Below, piece after piece: positions 53,303 to 63,350 of a DNA stretch of 64,000 bases. The DNA is from Staphylococcus delphini (GTDB lineage: Bacteria; Bacillota; Bacilli; Staphylococcales; Staphylococcaceae): contig NZ_LR134263.1 of the NCBI RefSeq assembly GCF_900636325.1, positions 2,232,001-2,296,000 of the forward strand, read 5' to 3'. A program made the translations under genes and the position numbers. The notes beneath the pieces are model-generated. The model saw only the letters and a list, made by a program, of their open reading frames with translations. It searched no databases and was not told where the DNA came from. Numbering within the stretch: position 1 is the stretch's first letter; each line of letters begins with the position of its first letter.

Positions 53303-53335
53303 TAAAAACAGCCCCCTACCTAGGAAGCTGCTTTA
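53303..53335 (-). terminator. Terminator of degV-type gene
   Basis: On the minus strand AGCAGCTTCCTAGGTAGG leads to GGGCTGTTTTTATTTT, with CAGCTTCC/GGGGGCTG pairing. Confidence 0.75.
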
Positions 53336-53349
53336 AACGCATTTGATTG

Positions 53350-54234
53350 TTAACGTTCAGCATTGATTGAATCAGGAACATCGATATGACGGTTGACGAC
53401 GCCGATACCAAATCCACCTAATCCTAAATGCGATGTAATAACGGGACCCAGTTCTGAAAAGACAATATTTTTATTCGGATACTTTTCTTTGAGATCTTTG
53501 TAAACGCCTTGAGACTCTTCTCTATCATCGCCACCAATGACCATAATCGTCGACTGTTCATATTCGTTCGATAATTCAACCGCTTTATCTTCAATTAACT
53601 TTAGCGCTCTTTTTTTCGTACGCACTTTTTCGTAAGGGACAATCAAACCATCTTCAAATGTCAGTACAGGTTTCATCTTCAATAAATTTCCAATCCACGC
53701 TTGGGCACCTGTAATACGGCCACTTTTATGCAAGTTCTTCAAGTCATCTACAACTAAAAATGCCCCTACATGTTGAACCATATCGTCTAGGTCTGCCAAT
53801 ATTGCCTCGACATCTAATCCTTGTTCAATCAAGTCTAAAGCACGCAATACAAGGGAGCCTTCAGGTAAACATGCTATTTTGGAATCGACTGGATGTACAC
53901 GAATCCCCTCGACCATTGTTGAAGCTTGCATCGCCGTTTGATATGCCCCACTGATGCCACTTGAAAGATGCACAACAATAACATCCGTGTAACCTTCATC
54001 TCTATACGCTTCGTACGCACTGATCATTTCACCAATGGCAGGTTGACTCGTTGTTGGGATAGATTCTGACGTTCTTAATATTTCATGAAATTCGTCCGCA
54101 AAGATTGAAATATTTTCTTTATAGTTTTCACCGCTTTCTAACGTAATACTTAACGGTACAATACGAATATTGTTTTTTTCTAATATATGTTGAGGGATAT
54201 AGCTTGTTGAATCAGTCATGACAGCTATTTTCAT
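53350..54234 (-). CDS. DegV family fatty acid-binding protein
   Basis: A 294-residue DegV-fold protein. The fatty-acid pocket motifs are VMTDSTSYIP at the N-terminus, TSQPAIGEM and VHLSSGISGAYQTA. In S. aureus two FakB proteins of this family present fatty acids to the kinase FakA; which one this is cannot be told from the sequence alone. Start chosen at 54234 behind GAGGAGGAA. Confidence 0.88.
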   Translation of the reverse strand: MKIAVMTDSTSYIPQHILEKNNIRIVPLSITLESGENYKENISIFADEFHEILRTSESIPTTSQPAIGEMISAYEAYRDEGYTDVIVVHLSSGISGAYQTAMQASTMVEGIRVHPVDSKIACLPEGSLVLRALDLIEQGLDVEAILADLDDMVQHVGAFLVVDDLKNLHKSGRITGAQAWIGNLLKMKPVLTFEDGLIVPYEKVRTKKRALKLIEDKAVELSNEYEQSTIMVIGGDDREESQGVYKDLKEKYPNKNIVFSELGPVITSHLGLGGFGIGVVNRHIDVPDSINAER

Positions 54235-54532
54235 GTTTTCTTCCTCCTCTAAAGCAAACACTTAATTTTAATCACGCATATGTGCAAAAACATTCATCAT
54301 AGACGATACTGCTTTTTGTATGAATTGATCTCGACAGTTTATTATATAACAAATTTCATCATGGAATGCTATTTTTTCATGCTTTCTTTGTCATCACGAC
54401 ATTCTTTATTTCCACATATGCTACTATCATACTATATTTTGCAAAGTCATGTAGCATACTTTCACAATCTTTAACTTAAATCTAAATATAGTATAATGAG
54501 TTAAGCAATTATTACAATAAAGGGTGACCTGT

Positions 54533-55168
54533 ATGACAGATTCAGTAATTACAATTAAAGATGAACACATTATAGAAAACGTCATTAGTAAATCTCGTTT
54601 CATTGCCCATATTAAACCGGTCCATGATGAAGATGAGGCAAAAGCATTTATTGAAGCGAAGAAAAAAGAACACCGTGAAGCAACGCATAACTGTTCGGCA
54701 TATACGATTGGTGATACGATGCTCATTCAAAAAGCCCATGATGATGGCGAACCGAGCGGCACGGCGGGTGTTCCAATGTTAGAAATGTTAAAAAAGTTGG
54801 ATGTCCATGATGTCGCTGTGGTAGTGACCCGCTATTTTGGTGGGATTAAACTTGGAACAGGCGGGCTCATACGTGCATATGGCGGTGCTGTACGTGATGT
54901 GATCCAAGATGTCGGCCGTGTCGCATTACGTCCGGCGATTCCTGTCCGTATTTCGATGGCTTATGATTTAACTGGAAAATTTGAATATGAACTCCAATCG
55001 ACTACTTTTATGCTTCGCGACACCGCATATACAGACCAAGTGACGTACCACATCGATGTCCTTGAAGAAGAATATGAGGCATTCATACAATTTGCCAATC
55101 AACATACTCAAGGTAAATATACTTTAGAAACTGACCCAGTGATGCGCTTACCTTTTGACATTGATTAA
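54533..55168 (+). CDS. IMPACT/YigZ family protein
   Basis: A 211-residue protein with an N-terminal UPF0029 domain and a C-terminal EF-G domain IV-like part. Signatures are AHDDGEPSGTAGVPMLEML and VVTRYFGGIKLGTGGLIRA. Function is not settled; eukaryotic IMPACT relatives modulate translation control. The ATG at 54533 follows AAGGGTG and is preferred to the GTG at 54524. A TATAAT -10 element lies at 54492-54497. Confidence 0.9.
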   Translation: MTDSVITIKDEHIIENVISKSRFIAHIKPVHDEDEAKAFIEAKKKEHREATHNCSAYTIGDTMLIQKAHDDGEPSGTAGVPMLEMLKKLDVHDVAVVVTRYFGGIKLGTGGLIRAYGGAVRDVIQDVGRVALRPAIPVRISMAYDLTGKFEYELQSTTFMLRDTAYTDQVTYHIDVLEEEYEAFIQFANQHTQGKYTLETDPVMRLPFDID

Positions 55169-55476
55169 CTTTGTAACCTAGTCCAACATTTCCTTTCTTG
55201 TACTTTCCATATGCATCCAAGGCTACATACCGTATGAAAACAAGCATGATTCGCTACTTTCAACCGTGTAAAAACTTGGGGATGGGACATAAAAATTTTT
55301 GATGCTATTGATGCAATATTTTTGTTAAACTTGCCCTCCCTATGATTAGTGGCTTTAGATTGCCTTCATGGCTTCGCGTTCTTACTGTTTTGCAAGTGTT
55401 TTTTTAGTATTTTGGCATCACTGAACTACACCTAGCTAATTTTAAAAATTTTTTCTAGGTGTTATACTGAATGTGT

Positions 55477-55531
55477 AGGAAAATTTTGAGTTATTTAGTC
55501 ATAACGAGTATGACTAGTGTAGAATTTTCCT
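55477..55531. ncRNA. Candidate bridge-RNA hairpin in IS110-type element
   Basis: AGGAAAATT (55477) pairs with AATTTTCCT (55531), and within it TAGTCATA and TATGACTA make a perfect inner hairpin around ACGAG. It lies in the non-coding end downstream of the transposase, where IS1111-branch elements are reported to encode the guide (bridge) RNA. Assignment is inference. Confidence 0.4.
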
Positions 55532-55582
55532 GTGTATATAACTCAAGATGTGCATAGTGCTTGGCTAATGGAAGTGGTTATC

Positions 55583-56806
55583 CTAGGAAGGCTTTATTGA
55601 GTTATCCTTTAAATGCCTTGTAGCACGTTCAAAGTCATATCTTGAGTTTGTAGTGTTTAAGTAATGCATAACTTTAATGAGCTTGTTCACACAAGCAATC
55701 ATGGCCACTTTATGATGTTTATTGTAAGGTGGCTCTTTTAATTTATAGTAATAATCGCAAATATGATTCTGCTGACGGTGTTGATTCATAATAAAAAGCT
55801 CAACCATTTGATAGAGAATTTTTCGTGCTACACTACTGCCACGCCGATTAATACGGTCTTTTTTATAAACCGTTCCTGATTCATATCTGACGATATCGAT
55901 ACCAACAAACGCATTGAGTTGCTTATTCGTCTCAAAGCGATCAATATTCCCTAATTCCCCTGTGAGTAAAGCCGCATTTTGTTCTCCAACACCATTGATA
56001 CTTAATAAGACGTGATATAATTTTTGATCAGCACATAATTTTTTGAGTTTAGCGACATAATTCTTTTTTCTACCAATGAGTCGAATTAAATCTTCAGTAA
56101 TATCTTTGATTTCTTCGACAAGTGGGTGCTCTTCGTGGACGGTAATATATGTGTTTTGAGCCCATTCAACAAGCTTGATAGTCAGATTTTCAAGATGTGT
56201 CTTTTGGCAGTTATTGTGCTGCTTAATGAGCTTTTTGAGTTGTTGTTTAGTCAAATTTAAGACGAATTGAGGATGTGCAAATAAATTGATAAGCCTTAAG
56301 TTAGGAATATTATAGTTGTGCTTCACTAAGTCTTGAAGTGACGGGAATACTTGAGATAGCCTCTCTTTAAGTCTCGTTTTTAATTTAGTTAAATCGTCCT
56401 CAATACGCATGATTAAACGTGTGTAACTCTTTCTCTCAATATCTTCATCTGAAGTGTGATGAATAATGTATTTTTCATCTAGTGTAAAGCCTAAATGAGC
56501 GAGTTTATGTGCATCCACCTTATCTGTCTTATATCTTCTTAATGACTTCATCTTAAAGTGTGCTTCTAAGGGGTTTATACAAATATGTTTAATATTATGA
56601 TTGATACAAAATTGACGAATAATTGTTGAATAAACACCTGTTGCTTCGAATATCAATAACTTATCTTCAAAACATTTTAAATATGTGTAGAACTGAAGTA
56701 AGTTCTTTGAATCATAGAATAAGTCCAATTCTTTAACGAATGTTTCATCTTCATAATGGGCCACAAATGCCGATGCTTTACTGATATCAATACCAAAAAT
56801 ATGCAT
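55583..56806 (-). CDS. IS110 family transposase (DEDD recombinase)
   Basis: A 407-residue recombinase. The RuvC-like N-terminal domain shows the acidic residues in IFGIDISKASAFVAH, LIFEATGVYST and RRYKTDKVDAHKLAHLG. The C-terminal domain has LSINGVGEQNAALLTGELGN, NAFVGIDIVRYESGT and NRRGSSVARKILYQ with the catalytic serine. It appears full-length and intact. The ATG at 56806 follows AAGGAGGC. Confidence 0.93.
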   Translation of the reverse strand: MHIFGIDISKASAFVAHYEDETFVKELDLFYDSKNLLQFYTYLKCFEDKLLIFEATGVYSTIIRQFCINHNIKHICINPLEAHFKMKSLRRYKTDKVDAHKLAHLGFTLDEKYIIHHTSDEDIERKSYTRLIMRIEDDLTKLKTRLKERLSQVFPSLQDLVKHNYNIPNLRLINLFAHPQFVLNLTKQQLKKLIKQHNNCQKTHLENLTIKLVEWAQNTYITVHEEHPLVEEIKDITEDLIRLIGRKKNYVAKLKKLCADQKLYHVLLSINGVGEQNAALLTGELGNIDRFETNKQLNAFVGIDIVRYESGTVYKKDRINRRGSSVARKILYQMVELFIMNQHRQQNHICDYYYKLKEPPYNKHHKVAMIACVNKLIKVMHYLNTTNSRYDFERATRHLKDNSIKPS

Positions 56807-57060
56807 AAAATGCCTCCTTAATTAAGTCTTGAGATAAGCAAACCTTCACCCTTAATCCTTAATCACTTTATTTTCTTACACGACTTCTAGAGCCTACATA
56901 TTGAAACAAAATTCATAAGGGAGTGAAGCCAATCAGTTTCCTAACGAATTTTAAATCCACGCGAAGCTCGATTTAACTTCTCTCAACTACCTATTATAAA
57001 AAATAAGTAGTGAAGAAACTATCGTCATAATTTCTTCACTACTATCTTAATATGTTTCCT

Positions 57061-57222
57061 AGGGGCTGAGGGGAGGTTGTGACAAAAGCGCTTAGGATTT
57101 GAGCAGAACCCCGAGCGATGAGCAAAATTGATTTCCAAATTTTGCCGAAATCGCGGGAGTTCTGTCGAAAATCCTGCTTTTGGAACACCGTTTATTGATT
57201 CCCAGCGCACCCATTCATTGTG
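57061..57222. repeat. Palindromic dispersed repeat, copy 2
   Basis: Identical to 2734-2893 apart from two extra C bases in the stem, which improve the CCC/GGG pairing. The fold-back core is 57094-57175. It lies just outside the IS110-type element and is continued by a different, also palindromic, unit. Confidence 0.9.
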
Positions 57223-57223
57223 G

Positions 57224-57430
57224 ATTTTGGGAGCAGTACAGAAATCTCATGTGTAACAAAGATTTCGTCGTACTGCCCCCGCAAGGCTGACTAGACTTCT
57301 CAAAAGTGTATACGTTGAGAAGTCAGACAGCTACTGCGATAAACAGCAACCACTATTAAAGTTAAGAAGCGACTGTCAGCAGTATGCACGCATTCCCTCA
57401 GGAGTCTCAGCCTTCTGGGCAATCTTATAT
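57224..57430. repeat. Structured intergenic repeat units
   Basis: GGGAGCAGTACAGAAATCT pairs with AGATTTCGTCGTACTGCC, and GACTTCTC with GAGAAGTC. A third copy of the 29-bp CCTC[AG]GGAGTCTC motif seen at 2913 and 3071 ends the block near 57396-57425. The first unit resembles, in layout and in TTTCGTCGT, intergenic repeats I recall from S. aureus genomes. Confidence 0.65.
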
Positions 57431-57610
57431 CAAATACACAGAACTGAAGGCAAGTTTATGAAATCAAGAAAACAATAGCATCAATTTTTATCCCATTCAC
57501 GCTCATTTTCCGACCGTTTTAAAGTCATTAATGAATATGCAATCTATGTATAGCTTGAAGCTTAATTTTTTCAAGCCCCATCCCTTGGTATACACAACAA
57601 AATATAGTAA

Positions 57611-57648
57611 AGGAGCTGAGGAATCTTAATATCCCAGCTCCAAGTAAT
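57611..57648 (-). terminator. Terminator of tagO
   Basis: On the minus strand TTGGAGCTGGGATA and TCCTCAGCTCCTTTACT form a stem, GGAGCTG with CAGCTCC. Confidence 0.78.
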
Positions 57649-57662
57649 ATATGTTTCAATGT

Positions 57663-58721
57663 TTATTTTTTACTTCTTAATCGCTTTTGTCTGGCTATGA
57701 GGTCAAGTAATGGGCGATAATCATCGTCTATTAAGCCGGTGAATTCAACAATCAATTCAATCGTAATGACAATGAGGATGATCATTAAAAAGACGCCCCA
57801 CGGTTGTGAGAGATATAGAATAATGCTCACGACACTAAACATAAATGCGATAGAATAAATTAAAATCACCGTTTGTCGATGCGTATAACCGAGCTCTAAT
57901 AACTTGTGATGTAAGTGAGATTTATCGGCTTGCATAATATGTTGCCCTTTTTTAACCCGGCGAATCATCGCAAAGAGTGTATCAATAAATGGCACTGCTA
58001 AAATGACAATCGGGAAAAACAAGGAAATAAACGTAATATTTTTAAAACCGAGTAGTGATACGAAACCGATAATAAAACCGATACATAACGCGCCACTATC
58101 TCCCAAAAAGATTTTAGCTGGATGAAAATTGAAAGCAAGAAATCCAAAAAGTGAACCAATCAGAACACTACAAATCATAATGATAAAAATATTGCCTTGT
58201 AAAATCGCAATAAACGCAATCGTCACAAGCGCAATGACAGAGACGCCTGCTGCAAGTCCATCTAAGCCATCTATTAAGTTAATCGCATTCGTAATGGCTA
58301 CAATCCAAAAAATGGTAATTGGGACACTTAACCATCCGAAGTAAATCGTTGGCCCAATTGGAATGGAAATAAAATCGATAGTCACGCCGTACGACACAAC
58401 GACTAATGCCGCTGCAATTTGACCTATTAATTTAAGTATAGGCTTTAAGTCATATAAATCATCTATTAATCCAACAAAATACATAACAATTGCACCAAGT
58501 AATAGCGGCTTGATTTCTCGTTCAATCGGATGTCCAAGCCAAATTCCTATTAAGAAAGATAATAATATTGCCGTACCCCCAAGCATCGAAATGGGTTTAG
58601 TATGTATTTTACGGAAGTTGGGTTTATCTACAATATCTAGCTTTTTAGAAACGGCTATTACTATTGGTGTAACTATTAAACTGACTATCATCGAGACGCC
58701 AATGAGTGTTAAAGTATACAT
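57663..58721 (-). CDS. tagO: Undecaprenyl-phosphate GlcNAc-1-phosphate transferase TagO
   Basis: A 352-residue membrane enzyme with about ten transmembrane helices that starts wall teichoic acid synthesis by moving GlcNAc-1-phosphate to undecaprenyl phosphate. Typical motifs are VGLIDDLYDLKP, NLIDGLDGLAAG, FLGDSGALCIGF and the cytoplasmic His-rich loop DKSHLHHKLLELG. It stands alone, as in other staphylococci. Confidence 0.95.
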   Translation of the reverse strand: MYTLTLIGVSMIVSLIVTPIVIAVSKKLDIVDKPNFRKIHTKPISMLGGTAILLSFLIGIWLGHPIEREIKPLLLGAIVMYFVGLIDDLYDLKPILKLIGQIAAALVVVSYGVTIDFISIPIGPTIYFGWLSVPITIFWIVAITNAINLIDGLDGLAAGVSVIALVTIAFIAILQGNIFIIMICSVLIGSLFGFLAFNFHPAKIFLGDSGALCIGFIIGFVSLLGFKNITFISLFFPIVILAVPFIDTLFAMIRRVKKGQHIMQADKSHLHHKLLELGYTHRQTVILIYSIAFMFSVVSIILYLSQPWGVFLMIILIVITIELIVEFTGLIDDDYRPLLDLIARQKRLRSKK

Positions 58722-59150
58722 CAGTTCACCTACATTACACGGAATTTTTCTTCATTCGTCGTTCAACAACGGCAAGATGATTTGAAACAGTTAATGTCTC
58801 ATTCATTCGCAATTAAACGACATCAGCACATCAGTTAAATACAAGACAACACACAATACACGATTATACATTAATTATTTTTTATTATGTCCGTGTTGCC
58901 AATATATTTATTTTACATTAAATTAAAAGCACATTAAACCCATCAATTAAATTGAATGATGTATGTATGTTTCATTTAAATAAACGCGTTGATAAGGTTA
59001 AAATACAGGTTTATTTTATCACATATTAGGACTCAAGTTCCTATAAAAACATTTTCAATCGCATAAATCTTTACACGTCATAAAAAATAATGACAAATTG
59101 TAACATTTCACATACAATAACTAATGGTAAAGAAAAGGAGTCGCTTAATT
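58722..59150. other. Divergent intergenic region, tagO/gdpS
   Basis: About 430 AT-rich bases between two divergent genes. It should contain both promoters. Only AAAAGGAG for gdpS is certain; no long hairpin or repeat is seen. Confidence 0.45.
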
Positions 59151-60221
59151 ATGATTGAAGCTATTATTTATAATATTTCAGTGACAATCGCTGGAATATA
59201 TTTATTTCATCGTCTTCAATACGCTGAATCTCATGACTTTAGATTCTCAAAAAGTTATATTACCGTATTGATGACTATTGTAGGGTTGTTACTTGCATTT
59301 CAACCTATTCCAATCGAAAACTATATGATTCAACTTTCTTTTGTCCCTTTACTCTTTTTAGGCCGATATACAAATTCATTTTACACAGTTTTCGCAGCAG
59401 TCATTATCGCGTTGGTCGGCTACTTTGTATTATCGACGACATTAACTTATGCTGTGTCGTTATTAGTCATTGCAGCTATTGTAAGTACAATTGGACCATT
59501 TCTCAAGCAAAATCATGTCGTTGCGATTCAAATCTTAAATATTTTAAGCATTATTATTTTAGCGATTATTGCAATGATCATGCCGTCATTTGATACCGTA
59601 GAAGTGCTCTATTTAATCCCTATTTCAATGATTGCAACATTAGTAACAGCCGTATTTTACGTCGACTTGCTCAGATTCTTCTCACTCATCGAACGTTATG
59701 AGAATGAAGATACTGTCGATTACTTAACCGGTTTAGGCAATGTAAAAGAATTTGACCGTCATTTAAACGAGATGGCACGCGTTGCAGAAGATGAACGCCA
59801 AAGTTTAGCGTTATTATTAATTGATATTGATGGTTTTAAAGATGTGAACGATGCTTATACACATCATGCAGGTGATGCCGTATTAAAACAAATGTCACAC
59901 CTTTTACAAAATTATGTACCTAAAAAAACACGCATTTTCCGAAACGGCGGCGAAGAGTTTTCGGTCGTCTTACGTGATTGTTCTTTAGACGAATGTGTCA
60001 AACTTGCTGAAAGTATTCGTAAAGCTGTGGAAAAATCAAATTTCCATTTGCCAGACAAAATTGTCATTAAACTCTCCGTCTCTATTGGCGTCGGTTACAT
60101 GACGAGTGAAAGTCATAAATCACAACGCAAATTATTTAAAGATGCTGATGATATGTTACATGTCGCAAAAAACGAAGGGCGTAATCAAGTGATGTTCAGC
60201 CCTATTATCAGCCCAAAATAA
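59151..60221 (+). CDS. gdpS: GGDEF domain membrane protein GdpS
   Basis: A 356-residue protein with about six N-terminal transmembrane helices and a C-terminal GGDEF domain whose signature loop reads [27 protein letters not shown] and [20 protein letters not shown] are typical of the domain. It is the only GGDEF protein conserved in staphylococci; in S. epidermidis GdpS supports biofilm formation without needing c-di-GMP synthesis. The start at 59151 follows AAAAGGAG, and length matches known GdpS. Confidence 0.93.
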   Translation: MIEAIIYNISVTIAGIYLFHRLQYAESHDFRFSKSYITVLMTIVGLLLAFQPIPIENYMIQLSFVPLLFLGRYTNSFYTVFAAVIIALVGYFVLSTTLTYAVSLLVIAAIVSTIGPFLKQNHVVAIQILNILSIIILAIIAMIMPSFDTVEVLYLIPISMIATLVTAVFYVDLLRFFSLIERYENEDTVDYLTGLGNVKEFDRHLNEMARVAEDERQSLALLLIDIDGFKDVNDAYTHHAGDAVLKQMSHLLQNYVPKKTRIFRNGGEEFSVVLRDCSLDECVKLAESIRKAVEKSNFHLPDKIVIKLSVSIGVGYMTSESHKSQRKLFKDADDMLHVAKNEGRNQVMFSPIISPK

Positions 60222-60228
60222 CAGATTA

Positions 60229-60267
60229 AAGTCACCTTTCTTTGATGACAGAGAGGTGGCTTTTTTA
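60229..60267 (+). terminator. Terminator of gdpS
   Basis: AAGTCACCT and AGGTGGCTT form the stem with TTTTT after it. Confidence 0.82.
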
Positions 60268-60672
60268 TATGCTTTGATTCAATATTTGCTTAGTTTTAAG
60301 GTCTGGGATAACGTTCCAATCACCCACTCATTAATGTATGAATAACGTGTGGCACCCATGTATTGAAACACCATGTTAAAGATTGCAAGAACAATTCGAC
60401 ACACCTGAAGGATAAAGACGCAGCCGAAAATCCAATGCGGCTTCCATCCAATGTATACGTCAATCAAGCCGAATTTAGTTGAGGCAAGTCCTTGGGAAAA
60501 GGAGAACTCGTTCAGCAATCTTGACTTAAAATAGAATTTCTTCCCCACTTCATTTTCATTCATTTGCCAAATCATACTTTTAAAACTTTCATAAAAACTA
60601 AGTATTAACTGTTGCAAGTGGTATTATTCCCATGTAGACTGACTATTGATTGAGATGAAAGGAGACACAGCC
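60268..60672. other. Intergenic region with a doubtful minus-strand frame
   Basis: A 112-codon minus-strand frame (60279-60617) begins with TTG and has no ribosome binding site; its product, with KPHWIFGCVFILQVCRIV, resembles nothing I know. It may be a degraded gene. The exporter promoter should lie at the right end. Confidence 0.4.
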
Positions 60673-61434
60673 ATGGCAGAAGCACTCACGATTATTGATG
60701 AAAACAAAGTCATTGATGTCGTCCTACTTGCGGGTAAGGTTTTGTTAGAAAGTGGCGCAGAAACCTATCGTGTAGAAGATACAATGGGCCGTATTGCAGC
60801 GAGCTTTGGTCTAGAAGATACATACGCCTTTGTCACATCAACAGCGATTATTTTTTCACTGAATGACCGGACGAATACACGTCTTGTGCGGGTGCGTGAA
60901 CGGACGACAGACTTAGAAAAGATTGCACTCGCTAACAATATTTCAAGAAAGATTTCGCGTAATGCATTAACGTTAGACGAAGCAAAAGCGGAACTGATTC
61001 ATTTAGAACACGCTTCACTACAATATTCATTTATCATTAAGTTTTTAGCTGCATCTATCGCATGTGGTTTCTTTTTATTTATGTTCGGCGGTGTTCGACA
61101 AGATTTTATTTATGCGGTTATTGCGGGAGGCGCTGCATTTTTAACATTCGACTTAGTCCAGCGCTTTATTCAAATTAAATTTTTCTCAGAATTCATTAGT
61201 GCAACAGTTGTCATTGCAGTGGCCGCCTTTTTCACTAAAAATGGATGGGCGACCAATCAAGATATTATTACCATTGCAGGTGTCATGCCACTTGTACCCG
61301 GAATTTTAATTACAAATGCCATTCGTGATTTAATGGCGGGTGAACTTTTAGCAGGCATGTCGCGGGGGGTAGAAGCTGCCCTCACTGCATTTGCGATTGG
61401 GGCCGGCGTTGCGATTGTACTACTTATTTTCTAG
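60673..61434 (+). CDS. Threonine/serine exporter family protein, large subunit (ThrE N-terminal half)
   Basis: A 253-residue membrane protein with a cytoplasmic N-terminal domain (LLESGAETYRVEDTM, the DUF1212/ThrE signature) and five or so transmembrane helices, ending with VMPLVPGILITNAIRDLMAG. In actinobacteria one fused ThrE protein exports threonine and serine; here the two halves are separate genes. Start chosen at 60673 behind AAAGGAG. Substrate is inferred. Confidence 0.85.
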   Translation: MAEALTIIDENKVIDVVLLAGKVLLESGAETYRVEDTMGRIAASFGLEDTYAFVTSTAIIFSLNDRTNTRLVRVRERTTDLEKIALANNISRKISRNALTLDEAKAELIHLEHASLQYSFIIKFLAASIACGFFLFMFGGVRQDFIYAVIAGGAAFLTFDLVQRFIQIKFFSEFISATVVIAVAAFFTKNGWATNQDIITIAGVMPLVPGILITNAIRDLMAGELLAGMSRGVEAALTAFAIGAGVAIVLLIF

Positions 61435-61449
61435 AAAGGTGTGAGGACA

Positions 61450-61953
61450 TTGACTTATATTTTTTATTATATTGCGCAGTTTTTAATTAGCTTTGTTTCG
61501 ACGATGCTATTTTCAATCATTTTCAATGCGCCGAAACGCCTTTTACTCGCATCAGGCTTTGTAGGTGCCATGGGTTGGTCCATTTATAAATTTACAGTTG
61601 ATATGAACTATGGGATTGTCATGGCTGCTTTTTTAGGAAGTTTTATCCTTGCAATCATGAGTCATACGATGAGCCGTCGTTACAAGCGCCCTGTCATTAT
61701 TTTCATTGTGCCGGGTATCATTCCGTTAGTGCCTGGAGGTGCAGCATATGAAGCAACCCGTTTACTCGTAACAAATGCTTATACGCCTGCAGTCAATCAA
61801 TTTTTAGAAGTGACTTTAACATCAGGTGCCATCGCATTCGGTATTCTTTGCGCCGAAATCTTCTACTACATCTATACACGACTTAAACATGCCTATGGTA
61901 AACTTAAAGGAAAGCATTATCGTAAAGGATACCATATGAATAACCGTATCTAA
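61450..61953 (+). CDS. Threonine/serine exporter family protein, small subunit (DUF3815)
   Basis: A 167-residue protein with about five transmembrane helices, the C-terminal half of the ThrE architecture, with PVIIFIVPGIIPLVPGGAAY. It follows the large subunit by 15 bases. A TTG at 61450, eight bases after AAAGGTG, is the likely start; a GTG at 61441 is the alternative. Its basic tail is cytoplasmic. Confidence 0.82.
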   Translation: MTYIFYYIAQFLISFVSTMLFSIIFNAPKRLLLASGFVGAMGWSIYKFTVDMNYGIVMAAFLGSFILAIMSHTMSRRYKRPVIIFIVPGIIPLVPGGAAYEATRLLVTNAYTPAVNQFLEVTLTSGAIAFGILCAEIFYYIYTRLKHAYGKLKGKHYRKGYHMNNRI

Positions 61954-61976
61954 GTAGATAAAAAGGAGTGTTAAGT

Positions 61977-63200
61977 ATGAAAGAACAAATTATCGAAAGA
62001 CTCTCACGTTACGTTAAAATCAATACACAATCTGACCCGAATAGCGAGACGACCCCTTCTACTGAGCGTCAATGGGATTTACTTCGTCTTTTGGAAAGTG
62101 AATTAAAAGCGATGGGACTTGATACCGATTTAGATCGTCACGGTTACCTATTCGCCACATTAGAAGCGAATATTGAAACAGATGCACCTACGATCGGATT
62201 TTTAGCGCATGTGGACACGTCACCTGATTTCAACGCCGCAAATGTAAATCCTCAGATTATAGACTCATATGATGGCGGCATCATTACTTTAGGTACATCT
62301 GGTCGCGAAATTAATCCTGAAGTCTTTCCAGATATCCTTAAAGTCAAAGGGCATACACTCATGACAACAGATGGGACTTCATTACTTGGTGCCGATGATA
62401 AAGCAGGTGTCGTTGAAATTATGGAAGCACTCCAATATTTAATTGCACATCCAGAAATTAAACATGGCCGTATTCGTGTCGGCTTTACCCCTGATGAAGA
62501 AATCGGTCGCGGTCCTCACAAATTCGACGTGGAACGTTTTGACGCAGACTTTGCCTATACAATGGATGGCAGTCAATTAGGTGAATTACAATTTGAAAGT
62601 TTTAATGCGGCAGAAGCTAAAATTACGTTTGATGGTGTGAATGTGCATCCAGGTTCTGCAAAAGATAAAATGGTTAACGCATTGAATTTAGCTAACGCGT
62701 TTCATCAAGCATTACCTGCCAATGAAGTTCCAGAACATACGGAAGGTTACGAAGGCTTCTTCCACCTCATGGAACTGAATGGTAACGTTGAAAAAGCGAC
62801 TGCACAGTACATCATTCGCGACCATGACAGCACTTCTTTTGAAAATCGAAAACAACAACTCATTGCAATTCAAAAAGATATCAATTCACGTTATTATTAC
62901 GATCCTGTTCATCTTGTTATCAATGATCAATACCGTAATATGGCAGAAAAGATTAAGCCGCTACAACATATTATCGACATTCCAAAAGCGGTTTATGCTG
63001 ACCTTCATATCACACCCAATACTGAGCCGATTCGTGGCGGTACAGATGGGTCACAACTTTCATTTATGGGCCTACCGACACCGAACTTATTTACTGGCTG
63101 TGATAACTTCCACGGTCCTTATGAATATGCTTCTATCGATGTCATGGCACAAGCTGTACAAGTCATCTTAGGCATCGTCCAAAAAGTAGCAGAAAAATAA
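61977..63200 (+). CDS. pepT: Peptidase T (tripeptide aminopeptidase)
   Basis: A 407-residue zinc M20 peptidase releasing N-terminal residues from tripeptides in the cytoplasm. Zinc ligands and active site lie in [31 protein letters not shown] and [36 protein letters not shown] is the C-terminal signature. The ATG at 61977 follows AAAGGAG. A bidirectional terminator separates it from the convergent glycerate kinase gene. Confidence 0.95.
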   Translation: MKEQIIERLSRYVKINTQSDPNSETTPSTERQWDLLRLLESELKAMGLDTDLDRHGYLFATLEANIETDAPTIGFLAHVDTSPDFNAANVNPQIIDSYDGGIITLGTSGREINPEVFPDILKVKGHTLMTTDGTSLLGADDKAGVVEIMEALQYLIAHPEIKHGRIRVGFTPDEEIGRGPHKFDVERFDADFAYTMDGSQLGELQFESFNAAEAKITFDGVNVHPGSAKDKMVNALNLANAFHQALPANEVPEHTEGYEGFFHLMELNGNVEKATAQYIIRDHDSTSFENRKQQLIAIQKDINSRYYYDPVHLVINDQYRNMAEKIKPLQHIIDIPKAVYADLHITPNTEPIRGGTDGSQLSFMGLPTPNLFTGCDNFHGPYEYASIDVMAQAVQVILGIVQKVAEK

Positions 63201-63282
63201 GCCTTGTAAAAAGAGAGAAAATAGAAGTGTTTAACAGTAATATCATCAATGTCTGTTAAACGATAGATGGATATCATTCCAC

Positions 63283-63332
63283 AAAAACACAGAGACTGGA
63301 GAACTTTTGATATGCTCCAGTCTCTGTCCTTT
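63283..63332. terminator. Bidirectional terminator, pepT/glycerate kinase
   Basis: ACAGAGACTGGAG pairs with CTCCAGTCTCTGT, with T residues on one side and A residues on the other. Confidence 0.85.
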
Positions 63333-63350
63333 TAAATTCATGTCCTCTTA

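Larger units (their letters stand above)
55371..56967 (-). mobile_element. IS110/IS1111-type insertion sequence
   Basis: The transposase gene is bracketed by a 9-bp inverted repeat, GCTTCGCGT at 55371-55379 and ACGCGAAGC at 56959-56967. These may be the sub-terminal repeats typical of the IS1111 branch, placing the true ends a few bases beyond. About 190 bases downstream of the gene and 160 upstream are non-coding. The element lies amid dispersed repeats, with a conserved palindromic repeat just beyond it. The exact ends are an inference. Confidence 0.7.

Noticed and set aside
60279..60617. 112-codon minus-strand frame with hydrophobic segments
   Set aside because: TTG start, no ribosome binding site, no known resemblance. 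It could be a degraded gene, so it is only noted in the intergenic entry.
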